A program made the position numbers and the translations under genes. This document shows, in pieces, positions 1 through 10,780 of a stretch of DNA of 64,000 nt; the first letter of the stretch is position 1; each line of letters opens with the position of its first letter. The DNA lies in assembly GCA_029255685.2 (NCBI GenBank), contig CM055314.2, positions 40,120,790 through 40,184,789 of the forward strand, read 5' to 3'. This DNA comes from Silene conica (Eukaryota; Streptophyta; Magnoliopsida; Caryophyllales; Caryophyllaceae). The notes under the pieces are model-generated. The model did no database searches. It was not told the DNA's origin and saw only the letters and a program-made list of their open reading frames with translations.

Positions 1-634
1 ACTATGTAAGATTCATCGTGTCAACTTTGACTTTTAGGAGATGGAATTTTATGTTTAACAAATAATCAACCAGGAGAAATGTAACTTTAGTAGGATTAAG
101 GAATATCTATATTATAAAATTAGTTTTTTTTTGCCCGTGCGTTGTATGGATATTAAAATAAGTTGTAATTATAGTGTATTAGTGGGATGCCCGTGCGTTG
201 CACGAGTTATAAAATGATTGGCTATATGTAAAATGTTTAAGAGCGCTTTGGTCTTTATTGTGCAAAAAGAGTTGTAGTACAATTATAAGGCTAACATAAC
301 TTGATTAACGGTTAATATTAACACATCTTGTGATTTAATTAGCTACGCTAATTGACACTTGAATGAAACATTTTTTTCTTTAGATTATTGTTGTAAAAAG
401 TTTTAATTCGTAAATCAAAACAGGCATAACAACTCATTTACTTAAGATACAATATATATGTATGAATACATCTTTCTTTTGATACTTGTTATATTTAAAG
501 TATAATAAATGATCGATATAGATGTCATACACCCTTAGTCCTCTTAGATCTCTCTTTTTCAGATTTCTCCTCCCCGTCTTACTAATTGAACCATACTTAA
601 TAAGCTTATGTGATAGTAGCTCGGGGAATGTGAG
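1..634. other. AT-rich unassigned DNA
   Basis: No convincing coding region or RNA gene is seen. Two short copies of a CCCGTGCGTTG motif (about 134-144 and 190-200) resemble the hairpin that many plant Helitrons carry near their 3' end, but no CTAG terminus follows at the right distance, so no element is called. The segment ends at the start of a long terminal repeat. Confidence 0.5.
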
Positions 635-3460
635 TGTAATACCCATAAAATCCGTCAATAAAATAAAATGGGAAATTTATTGACAATATAAGTATCGCTT
701 AATAGAGACACGTAAAACCGTCACATGCATTGTTTTCCGTCACGTAATCGTTAATCGTACGCTCTAGACAAATGGACCAATGCATGTCTAGACATGTGGA
801 CCAATGCATGCCTAGACATTTGGCCAATGCATGGGAAGATTCCCTTTCCCCTTTGTCCCCCATATGTGACCCCACCCCCCTTCCCCATATCCTCTCTTTT
901 TCAATTTTCAACACACCAATTAATACAACACCTTCTCCATCCCTCCTAAAAACAAATATTCAGATTACAAACCATATTTACACAAAACGTAGTGAGAGGA
1001 TAGAGTAAGGAAGAGAGAATAAGAAGGAGAAGAAGAAAAGGGTTGTAGGGAAGGAGGAACTTGCCATTACTTGAAGTTGTACACTAAGTAAGCTCTTATG
1101 AACCCTTCAAATCTGATTGTATAACCTTTTAACATGCATTCACATCTCACTTAACATCTAAACTTGAATATATGAATCTACAACCATGCATGCAAAAGAT
1201 TGAATTTAGTAAAAACCACTAATTTGTCAAAAAACGTAGCATGCATGTGGTAGGTCTGAAATCACAAGTTCAAGTTCATATTTTCAGGTGAAAAAAATAT
1301 ATGATGTGGTATTTGTTATCATGAGTATGCTCACAAAAATTCGTAGCATTTGCATGCACCATTTGTAAATTAAAAATCATATACTACAACAAGTTTTCTG
1401 TTTATCCGACACACTAGATCTGACTTAAAGAGTTATCAAACCATATTTATAAAATGACTCAGTGTCTCATCTTTTCAAATGTTAAACTAATATGAGTCTA
1501 GATGATAATAGGCTTTTGAATCAACTCGTATGATTTGTTAAGAAGGATTTATGATGTAAAACATTTTATGACTCAGTTTCTGACCATTGTTTTTGAAACG
1601 CGTTTTTAGATCTGATAAACCAATTTCTGAGACAACATGCACAGTTAACAATATGTTGTAGACTCATAAAAGAATTCTATAAATCTGACCATGCACAAAA
1701 ATTTGATGTTTCGAATTTATTATGATTTTTACAAGTTACTGTTGTGGTCTGGAAAAACGTTTTTATTAGTCTCACTTGTTAAAAACTTACATTTCCATAG
1801 AAGGGTAATTTAGTTATACTTATAAAAATAATCAGTGACCCATATTTTCACATGTTAAATTTTAATGAATGTTAAGTTTATTAGGTTTTCGTTTGGACGA
1901 GTTTCAACATGTTAAGAGTATTTACCATCCCATAACTTTTCAAGACTCATCTTTGGACCAACTTTATTAAACTGTAGATTTGGACCTTTTAAAGACGTTT
2001 TTAGACTATGAACATCAAGACAATAAAGTTAGAGGACTCACTAAGGAACCAAACCCCACTGATCTCACCTTAAAACGTTAAATAACGAAGGAGATACGAT
2101 GATTTAAAGTTTATGCTTCGAATATGTAAAACCGAGAAGAATAGAAGATATTGCATAATTTATGACAAGTAGCTATGTAATGATCGAACATATAAGTAAC
2201 TATAGTTTTAAATATATATAGTAGAGTCTACATTTGTAGAAGAGTCTCTCTAACCTTTAATCGCTCGTAAGGTAAGGGAAACGCTTATCGGCACACTCTT
2301 ATTAAACCGTTGAGATTTGTTACTATCTTGCATAGTTGCATGTTAAGACTTTTGGTTATATTGAATTACTTATTATGGTTGAATTTATTTTACGGATAAT
2401 TATGATGAGCATTTAATTTTATTAATCTTTGGAAAGGATATTGTATTTGATAAGAAGTAAGTAATTATTATTTTCGGAAACCCAAAACCGTTTTGCTTTC
2501 TACAAGTTTATAATGACTTATCAAAGGTTGAGGAAATGGTTTTTGTTTTGGAAATGGAATTTCATATTGGTTGAAACGGTTTTGGTATAGGGGTAGGTTG
2601 TCCCTAGTGAAAGGGATTTCCTATACAGAGCTTTTGATGAGGGTTAGTTGATCGAGACTCCGTCCTCTTATCTTCCTCTTTGGGGTTGGCCCTTAGAGGG
2701 GTGTGCACACTCGGGATTCTAGGACAGTTTAGTAGGTGATTTGGTGAACCTCGTCTTATCCGGTTTAGGGCGAGGGGATCCTCTTCATACGACCTCAATC
2801 CAAGCATTTACCGACGTTGGAAATTGTTGGAAAAAAATGTTTTATTTGAATTGGAATTATCTTGAAAGGTTGGATATGGATTTGAATATTTTGGAACACT
2901 TATGTTGTTCTTAATCATTTGAAATTATTTGTTCCCCTTCAATTAACAGTGGCAATTCTTACACTTTGTTTTCAATCTTTCGAAATACTTTTGTTACGCA
3001 TTATTTTTAAAATGTCTTTTAAGTTATGGTTTCATATTCCGTTTATTCATTATTCGGATTGTTTACCTTACTCAACATTATTGTTGACCCTTTTATTTGT
3101 TTTGTCCTTGCTTGGACCTGTGGTGATCACAAATTGTGTGAGCAGATCGTGTGACAGCTACTCATGGGAATTAGTCGTGGGATGCACAGGAGAGCGCGCT
3201 TAATGTTTCAATCAAAGACAAATGCTTTAAGACTTTATCTTTCTATTGGATCGATGAACTTTATTTTCGCTTCCGTAAACTTTAAATTTGGTTGCAATCG
3301 GATTTTATCCTTTGGATTTTAAATTGCGTTAGACAACTACCCATTTTATTTCATGACTAGGTACTACAACCATATTTGGTTAAATTTTGTGACACGCTCA
3401 TGATCTGAATTTTACTTCAGTACCCTATTTACAAATAAAGAGGAATATGTGGGTGTTACA
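635..3460 (+). repeat. Gypsy-type long terminal repeat
   Basis: The segment begins TGTAATACCC and ends GGGTGTTACA, so it has TG...CA LTR borders. A primer-binding site for initiator methionine tRNA follows three bases later, which marks the right border well. Its length, about 2.8 kb, is similar to the 2.9-kb LTR of the gypsy element further right and fits long-LTR plant chromoviruses. The left border is inferred from the TGTAATAC start, which is the same type as the better-proven LTR start at 25909. No second copy of this LTR lies in the window, so its target duplication cannot be tested. Confidence 0.65.
765..836 (+). repeat. 24-bp tandem repeat, three units
   Basis: Three successive units of about 24 bp are built on TCTAGAC...TGGACCAATGCATG, with a few substitutions in the third unit. 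They lie inside the LTR. The short open frames that cross this block on both strands are a by-product of the repeat. Confidence 0.75.
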
Positions 3461-3463
3461 AAG

Positions 3464-3475
3464 TGGTATCAGAGC
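3464..3475 (+). promoter_or_regulatory. Primer-binding site (initiator Met tRNA)
   Basis: TGGTATCAGAGC lies three bases after the TGTTACA LTR end. It is the usual plant retrotransposon primer site, complementary to the 3' end of initiator methionine tRNA, and it sets the orientation of this element as plus. Confidence 0.85.
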
Positions 3476-4408
3476 GGGTTTCCTTCTTGGATAGGTGATT
3501 AGATCTTCATATCTCTTCACCGGCCGTACATTTACCGACCATAATAAATATTTGCAAAAGTTTTCAAAAAAAATAAATAAATATAAAATTAATTAAATGA
3601 CGCGGGTGAGTTGAGTGTGGGATTTATATGGGACGTATATTGCTATATGTGAATTGTTGGAACAGACTTGGATATTTGACACAGTGAATTGAAAGGGGTA
3701 CGGAATGGAATGCAATAAAGTATGTTAATATGATGCGAAATGCAATTGATTGATTGTTCATATATTATGGTGTTATAGAATTGAAGTTTAATTGTGATGA
3801 TAAATGGGACATGTTCCTTATTGAATTCGTTGTGATTCATACATGAGATTTTATTTCATAACGTGAGTTATTTTGTAACAATCATCACTACCGGTAATCT
3901 ATTGAATGACATATCTTTTGGTTATATTTGGAGGTAAAGCGTAATGACTATAGTTATTTAACGTTGTAGTTTTGCCACTTGAGATACCGTTGAATATAAG
4001 AATGGTGTTACCAATAATACCAGTAGGAAAAATAGAGAACTTAGAGAATTTTGTATGAATGAACTCACCTATTTATGGTTGCCGATTTAGAGATCCCAAA
4101 TATAGTGATTTTTAGAAATGAAAGTTGCATATTGAATTGAGTATTGAAATTGTGAATATGGAAAACTAGAGACGTTACAAAGAGTTAGTCATGTGCATAA
4201 AAGTTGCGGAATAATAATCTAGCTACTTAGGTGAGGTATCAATGAATTCATAATGTTATTATGGTGATAAGAAAAGTATTGGGATTTATAAGTGGATAAC
4301 TTTTCTTGGAAGGTTATGACACAAATGATTCGTTTAACTTGGAGGGTTATTAAGAACCATTTGGAAAAAAAATAAAAATAAATAAGGGATTAACTTTTAT
4401 GCTACGAT

Positions 4409-4446
<38 letters not shown>

Positions 4447-5651
4447 TTATGTGGGGATCAGTAGTATAGATAGCATGAGTAGAAACTATTTACTGAAAGG
4501 TATAAAAGAAAGGAATTAAGGTACTAGGACTTGACCAATTGGAGTGATAGTTACGAATATGAATATTATAGGTGATCATTAGGGTCTGATTTAGTACAAG
4601 GATATTAAGGTGTAATTTTATCATATTGACTCTGCTTAATGCATTGAGTGGTATTTATGATGTAAGTATGAATGCGTTATCGGGATGTAAATTTTTATAT
4701 ATAAGTTATCAATGTATTTTGTGGAGAACTGCATAAATAAGGCATACACTCCTTTTTCTTTAATTATGACAAAGAAATTACAGAAGTAAGACATCGACAA
4801 TTTTGGTGGCAATATGACTATGAGGAAATGAAAAGCCTTGACCAAACAGTAGTGATTCTTACTTGATGAGATTAGTTGAGGTGATTAATATTAAGAAGTA
4901 GATTTGAACATTAGTATATATGAGCGGAAAGGATATTAAACCTTTAGGAGGAGTAACACATTTGACCTAGAGTGATGTAAATGGATTTTATTGGGGATAC
5001 ATTAAGAAACTAGATTACCAATAAACTTGAAGAAATTCTAGTTATAGTATTGGACAAGGCAGTGTGGATTGATTAGCAAGTCATTTGATTATGATCAGTT
5101 GTGGACAGATAATGTAATACTGAAGAAGACTTATAGGACTATAAAATTGGTCTATATTGATTTCACAAAGGATCAAGTGAAATTAATATATGTGATGAAG
5201 TTAAGATATGATCTTGGAATACATATATTTGGTTGCAACTAATGGGCATGACCAAGGAAAGTGCATTGTGAATAAAACGGAAGATTGACTTAGTATGATA
5301 TGAATTGAGCTTATTGAGGAACACTTTATTATTTCAGGTAAAAGTTATAAGAATTTCGGAAGCTTTTGTCGTAAATATTGAATATATACTTGTGGTATGT
5401 GGGATATAAGATAATAATAATGTTTAAATAATTTATGCTCGGAAGACTTAGTACCGGTAAGAGTGAATTTGTGGAAAAAGTTTAATGGCTAATTAGAGAT
5501 TTAATGTCGATGAAAAATGCTAAATTTATTAGAGTATGTATTGGTTTTAATAGGTATTAAGAGGTTTAACAGATGTAATGGATTCATGGTTAAGAGATGG
5601 AGAAATGAATTTTGAAGTTTTCAAATAAGGATCGACTATGGTTGCTAAATT
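3476..5651 (+). other. Non-coding internal remnant of the first gypsy-type element
   Basis: This follows the primer-binding site but holds no gag, protease, reverse transcriptase or integrase motif in any frame, and all open frames are short. It is either a non-autonomous (LARD-like) interior or a decayed one. It contains a (TGA)n microsatellite and stops where a CACTA-type terminus begins. Confidence 0.45.
4409..4446 (+). repeat. (TGA)n microsatellite
   Basis: About 12 perfect TGA units. Confidence 0.9.
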
Positions 5652-8446
5652 CACTAGTAGAAAAACCCCCTATAGCGGCGGTTGTAAATGGGCTTTTTAC
5701 GGCGGTTCTTGCAATTCTTGGGTGCGCCGTTTATTTTTGCATCGTTTAGCCTTTGCGGCGGTTGTGCAACCGCCGCTAAAAGTGACCTATTGTGACGGTT
5801 TTGAAACAGAACCGCCATATTAAGTTTATATAATACGACGGTTTTTAAATAGAACCGCCGTGTTAGGTTTATATATAACGACGATTTTTATACACAACCA
5901 CCGTCTTAGGTTTATATAAAACAACGGTTTTTATACAGAACCGTCGTTTTTGGTTTATATACACCGACGGTTTTGTAAACACAACCGCCGGTTTTGGTTT
6001 AAATAAAACGATGGTTTTTTAAGATAACCGTCGTGTTATTGTTGGGAAATGTGTCCTCAACAATAGTGCGATCACGTAATCAAATCTCTATAAAAGAATA
6101 TTCATGGGATGATTCTTTATCATAAGTCAACTGGTCAACATTAATCGGTAATGATTGGCTTGCTAGAGTTTGACATTACTGTCGTAATGACGGTGGTGAC
6201 CAGTTGATCCCTTTAGGTCACACCTATAGGACAACTCTCTCAATGATAAATGAATTAACTGTATATTGATACGAGTTAGATCATTTCTAGTTTATAAATA
6301 TTATAAGGGGAAGTTTATAATAAGATTATAAATTAAAACGTTTTAGTGATCAAAATGTCATCACTATTACTTGTATGTTTATGAAACATATTTAAATGAA
6401 TAAATATTTTAACCTATACAATTGTTGTAACCGGAAATAAATTAATAGATGTTAGTAATTGTGAATTACTAAATTTATGATTAAATGTTTAAATGTTAAA
6501 CTACGAGAATCATAAAATGTAAAATTGTCGAAACAATGTTTACGTACTTATGCAATATGTAACGTGAGTCCATTACGATTGATGGACCGTGTGACAATGT
6601 GATTGTACTAGACATTTTACATATGTAACACCTTATATTATAATATGGTGTTGAGACATCTAATTAATAACCTTGTCTTAGTGGGAGACATTGTGGGATT
6701 ATTAAGGTGCCATTCATTGGGCACCCTAACCCACCATCCGGCCATCACCTTGAGGAGAACAAAAGAGGAGTTTGTTCCCTCAAGTGAATTATTCATGCTT
6801 TGCATTAGGTTTTGTTTTAGAGAGAAAAATCAAGTTCTTATTTTTCTCCACCAAAACCGAGTACCCATATAATACTAGAGGCAATTTTGTATCAAGTTTT
6901 CTAGCAAACATTACATACAAACATTGAGTGTAGTGTGTCTTGGTGTTCATCTTTTGGAGGCCATCTCTTTGAAGGTTCAAGGAGGATCATCCGTGTGATA
7001 AGCTCAAGAACAAGTGAAGAAGGTGACTTCACTTGTGCCCTATTTTAGCCGAGACTAGCAAAGTAAGGAAGCTTGTTCTTCCTCTTGAGACTCGAGATCT
7101 CTCCCATTTCCGCATATATTAAGCATGCATAAGATCTACATAATGAGATAATTAAAACATTATTATAAGATTATGTTAGTATGACTAAAATTAATTAGTT
7201 TATGAGTAACTAAACCCAACAAGGTTTATATAAACGATAGATTATTAAAAGAACCGTCGTGTTAGATTAAAAAAACGGCGGTTTGTAAATACAACTGTCG
7301 TTTTAAGGTTCTATTAAACGACTGTTTTTTAACACAACCGCCGTTAAAAACATTTATAATTTTATTTTTAAAATAATTATTTTCTACGAAAATTTCAGCA
7401 GTACCTCCCTATAAATTTGATAATCTCAAATATTACTTAAATAAAATGAAACCTGCCAACAAAAATGTAACCACATCAATCTCGCATCGACACAACCAAA
7501 CTTAAAAATAACATCAACATCCTACCAAAGATAACTATAAGTGTATGAATCATACATGCCAAAACCAATCTACTATAAGTTTTTTAAATATTTGGCCGCC
7601 CGCTCTTCCTTGATCTCATCAATATCGCGAATTGACACGGTTGATTCCTCCATGAGTTGTATATAGTTAGCCAAAAGGTGAATTAATAAGAATATAATTA
7701 ATCTACATCAACTAGATAAATAAAAATACGAAGAACGAAAATAAGATATACCTTCACAAATATAAGTTGCTAGAATTAGTATAAGTTCATTGTTAGAATT
7801 AGTATTAATAAATCATATATTATTAACATAATAATTTAAAAACAAATATTACCCCTCATGAAATGTGCCAATGATGTAATTCTTTTCATCTTGAATCTTC
7901 CAAACATGTGCAATATAATCCTCGCATCAAAGTACAACAACAGTGTAAGAAGAAGTACAACAGTCACGAGTCGATAATCAGCTCCACAGTTCACCATGGT
8001 TCTACCATTGTGCACCCTAACACATTTACACAACATTTATACTAACAAAATTCATGATTGAACAAGAACACACCCATTTCTTTTCACAAATACCAATCAA
8101 CCTAAACCAAAAATTATCAGTGACATCACAACAAAGGAAAAACAAGTCCATGTCTAACAACCATTCCAACATGACACACAATGGGACTAAGAGCAGTACC
8201 ATGGGTCCAAGTCTGCGACCCTGAAGATTCTCACACGTGTTTTATTATATATAGAACAATACCATGTCCCAGCAAAATAATGAGATAGTTATATTCATAG
8301 ACTGAGATATGGCCCTTAATAATTGCTTTAGAAAAAATATTAAACAGAATTTAATACCCTGCTTGCTCATCCTAAAGAAAATGATTACTTTTAGGATTCA
8401 GCAAGTGTGTACGAACACTTTTAGCACAATATTATACTTTGATCAT
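5652..8446 (+). mobile_element. CACTA-type transposon, left end with remnant interior
   Basis: The left terminus reads CACTAGTAGAAAAA, a CACTA-superfamily terminal inverted repeat. It is followed by the dense subterminal repeats typical of that superfamily: units of about 42 bp in which ACGGCGGTT-like motifs face AACCGCCGT-like motifs, seen at about 5690-6035 and again at 7222-7345. The block is split by a solo LTR. From 7380 on the sequence is AT-rich with no recognisable transposase. No matching right terminus is present before 8446, where the sequence abruptly becomes the middle of a gypsy LTR, so the right end was lost by deletion. Confidence 0.6.
6040..7221 (+). mobile_element. Solo Ty1/copia LTR
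   Basis: It starts TGTTGGG and ends CCCAACA, so its termini are 7-bp inverted repeats. It carries the same conserved block (about 6150-6235, including GGCTTGCTAGAGTTTGACAT and GGTCACACCTATAGGA) found in the two other copia LTRs of the window. No primer-binding site, internal region or second LTR follows; the CACTA subterminal repeat resumes directly at 7222. A clean 5-bp target duplication is not visible (GTTAT on the left, AGGTT on the right), so the site has mutated or the LTR formed by recombination between two insertions. Confidence 0.7.
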
Positions 8447-8522
8447 CCGGCTGCCTGCCGACCGGCTGGTAGCCTCTTTTGGGATTTTTACGTAAATGGT
8501 AAAGGGTAAGTTTGAGGTGCCC

Positions 8523-9075
8523 TGTAACACCCCAAGAGTATGAGATGAAAGTTGTCCCACATCGGTAGAATGTGAGGTTTGTGATATGTTTATAATAGCT
8601 TCCACCCACCACTTAGTAACAAGGCCTTGTGCTTTTGGGCTTAAGTGAGGACAAATAATGGGCCCAAAGGCTACCTTCCATCTTATAGCGGGTGTGTTAC
8701 GACCGTGGTGGGTCGGGTTGTTACAAATGATATCAGAGCGACCCTGCGACCGTGTGGTGAGCCTGTGGTCGGGAGTACCCGGGTCACACACCTAGCGGGG
8801 GAGGATTCTGGCCCTGGTTGTGGTCAAGTTTGAGGCACAACGAGAACGTTGTGTTCTTGAAGTGGGGGAGTTTGTAACACCCCAAGAGTATGAGATGAAA
8901 GTTGTCCCACATCGGTAGAATGTGAGGTTTGTGATATGTTTATAATAGCTTCCACCCACCACTTAGTAACAAGGCCTTGTGCTTTTGGGCTTAAGTGAGA
9001 ACAAATAATGGGCCCAAAGGCTACCTTCCATCTTTTTGGGGGTGTGTTACGACCGTGGTGGGTCGGGTTGTTACA
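8523..9075 (+). mobile_element. TRIM (terminal-repeat retrotransposon in miniature)
   Basis: Two LTRs of 203 bp (8523-8725 and 8873-9075) are nearly identical; each starts TGTAACACCCC and ends GGGTTGTTACA. Between them lie a primer-site-like TGATATCAGAGC just after the first LTR and a purine tract AGTGGGGGAG just before the second. The whole is 553 bp, has no coding capacity, and is flanked by the 5-bp duplication TGCCC (8518-8522 and 9076-9080). The intact 3' LTR gives the empty site near 23355. Movement would depend on proteins from an autonomous LTR element. The open frames crossing it are incidental. Confidence 0.92.
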
Positions 9076-9079
9076 TGCC

Positions 9080-9295
9080 CAGCCGGTAGACCGGCCGCCT
9101 GCCAACCGGCTGGGAGCCTCTTTGGTAAAATTTGCATAATGCGTAATTAGAGGGGATTTGATTCCCCAGCCGGCGGGCCGGCTGCCTGCCGACCGGCTGG
9201 GAACCCGTTTGAGTGTTTCAGCGTGAAGAAGAAAGAAAGGGTAGATGGGTGTCCAGCTGGTAGGCCGGCTGCCTGCCGACCGGCTGGGGACCTCT
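9080..9295 (+). repeat. GC-rich CCGGCTGCCTGCC repeats, about 85-bp period
   Basis: Successive copies of a palindrome-rich motif (CCAGCCGGT..CCGGC, TGCCTGCCGACCGGCTGG) recur at about 85 to 90 bp. An earlier copy starts at 8447 and the 3' LTR has four copies at 23271-23565. Each copy can fold on itself because CCAGCCGG pairs with CCGGCTGG. Confidence 0.8.
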
Positions 9296-9639
9296 GATGC
9301 CGTTTTGTTTTGAATTCGTAATTAGCCCGTAACTTTTAAACGGTTATTCGGTTTTGATTGAAACTCGTTCCTTGTACCTTTGATACGTGTTTGAGGTCCT
9401 CGGAGATGGGCAACATTATATTGGGTTCGGGAATGGAGTGAGGAGAGACACCCCCCCGGTCGGGTAACCGAAAGGGAAACCGGCTCTCCCTCGTCTTAGT
9501 TCCCGGGATCAATTAAGTGTTGTTTAGTGGTTTAGGAAGTTAGAACTATAGGTTAGTTTCTATCTTTGGATGTTATCGGTTGATGCGTGTTAAGGTATGC
9601 CTTAAGATGGCCTCTAAGCTTAACACGTGAGTTGTATGT

Positions 9640-10030
9640 CGCGTGATGGGATGTCTGTTAAGTTCACCTCTGGACCCATTACGTGTTTTGCTTGTGGCGT
9701 GTCAGGATATGTGTTAAGTTCACCTCTGGACCTGATACGTGATCGGTTGTCGTACACGGGATATGTGTTAAGTTCACCTCTGGACCCGGTGTGCGATAGC
9801 TGTGTATTGGGATATGTGTTAAGTTCACCTCCGGACCCAATACTTGTTTGTAGCATTGGGATATGTGTTAAGTTCACCTTTGGACCCTTTGCTTGTGGAT
9901 GTTTAGGGATATATGTTAAGTTCACCTCTGACCCTTTACTTGAATTGTATGTTGGGATATGTGTTAAGTTCACCTTTGGACCCGACATTGTTTGGTAGTG
10001 GGATATGTGTTAAGTTCACCTCTGGACCCA
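9640..10030 (+). repeat. LTR minisatellite (GGGATATGTGTTAAGTTCACCTC)
   Basis: About eight irregular units of 40 to 60 bp each carry the core ATATGTGTTAAGTTCACCTC followed by a TGGACCC-like segment and a variable stretch. A homologous array is in the 3' LTR at 23928-24305. Frames stay open through it on both strands only because the units lack stops; it is not a gene. Confidence 0.85.
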
Positions 10031-10089
10031 TTGCTAGTGTTTATGGATATCTTGGTCTATGCCTTAAGTTGGCCCACTACAAAACAATG

Positions 10090-10535
10090 CTCTCTTTGCG
10101 ACGGAATTTTCCGTCGCAAAAAGGGTGAAATCCGTCGCAAATGATGTTTTTGCGACGGATTTGCGACGGACTGCGTCTGTCCCATATTTTTGTCGCAAAA
10201 AGTTAATTTGCGACGGATTTTTCCGTCGCAACTTATTTGCGACGGATTGACCTCATTTTGCGACGGACTGACCTTGACCAGAAGTCAAGGTCAGTCAAGA
10301 TTTGCGACGGAATTTCCGTCGCAAATGGTCCTCTTTGCGACGGATTTTCCGTCGCAAATCTTGACTGACCTTGACTTCTGGTCAAAGTCAGTCCAGATTT
10401 GCGACGGAAAATCCGTCGCAAAGAGGACCATTTGCGACGGAAATTCCGTCGCAAATCTTGACTGACCTTGACTTCTGGTCAAGGTTTGCGACGGAATGTC
10501 CGTCGCAAATTGAGACATTTCCGTCGCAAATTCCT
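10090..10535. repeat. CACTA subterminal palindromic repeats, left
   Basis: About two dozen copies of TTTGCGACGGA or its reverse complement TCCGTCGCAAA, many paired head to head as TTTGCGACGGAATTTCCGTC-type palindromes, are interspersed with TTGACTGACCTTGACTTCTG or its complement. In this superfamily such motifs are binding sites for an element-encoded accessory protein. Confidence 0.85.
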
Positions 10536-10780
10536 GTGTGATTTTCCGGTTTCAGCCGTTTTTCCAGCTCCCCATTTCCATTGAAATGATTCATTTTTTC
10601 CCTTTTGCATGATCTGTAAACCTGCAATTTCAGAAAAACAACCCAGCAACAAAAACTTGTCGGAGACAAGGGTTTTAATATCTCTTTTCATAACTAATAA
10701 GAAAGTTTTACAAATGATAATCCAACTAAAAACTAAACATAGTCCGCGGTACATCAACTAAACAACCTAATGAAATCTAT

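Noticed and set aside
131-206. CCCGTGCGTTGCACGAG hairpin as a second Helitron end
   Set aside because: No CTAG terminus within the usual distance and no paired TC start; too weak to call.
6030-7235. 5-bp target duplication for the solo LTR at 6040
   Set aside because: GTTAT on the left and AGGTT on the right do not match; the LTR is called from its inverted ends and homology only.
9620-9998. Open frames of about 122 codons on both strands over the LTR minisatellite (also at 23897-24275)
   Set aside because: The repeat unit has no stop in those frames; the two strands give equally long products, which shows the openness is a property of the repeat.
9640-10030. Regular repeats with variable spacers, CRISPR-like at first sight
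   Set aside because: Plant LTR context, spacers also similar to each other, an identical array in the sister LTR, and no cas genes.
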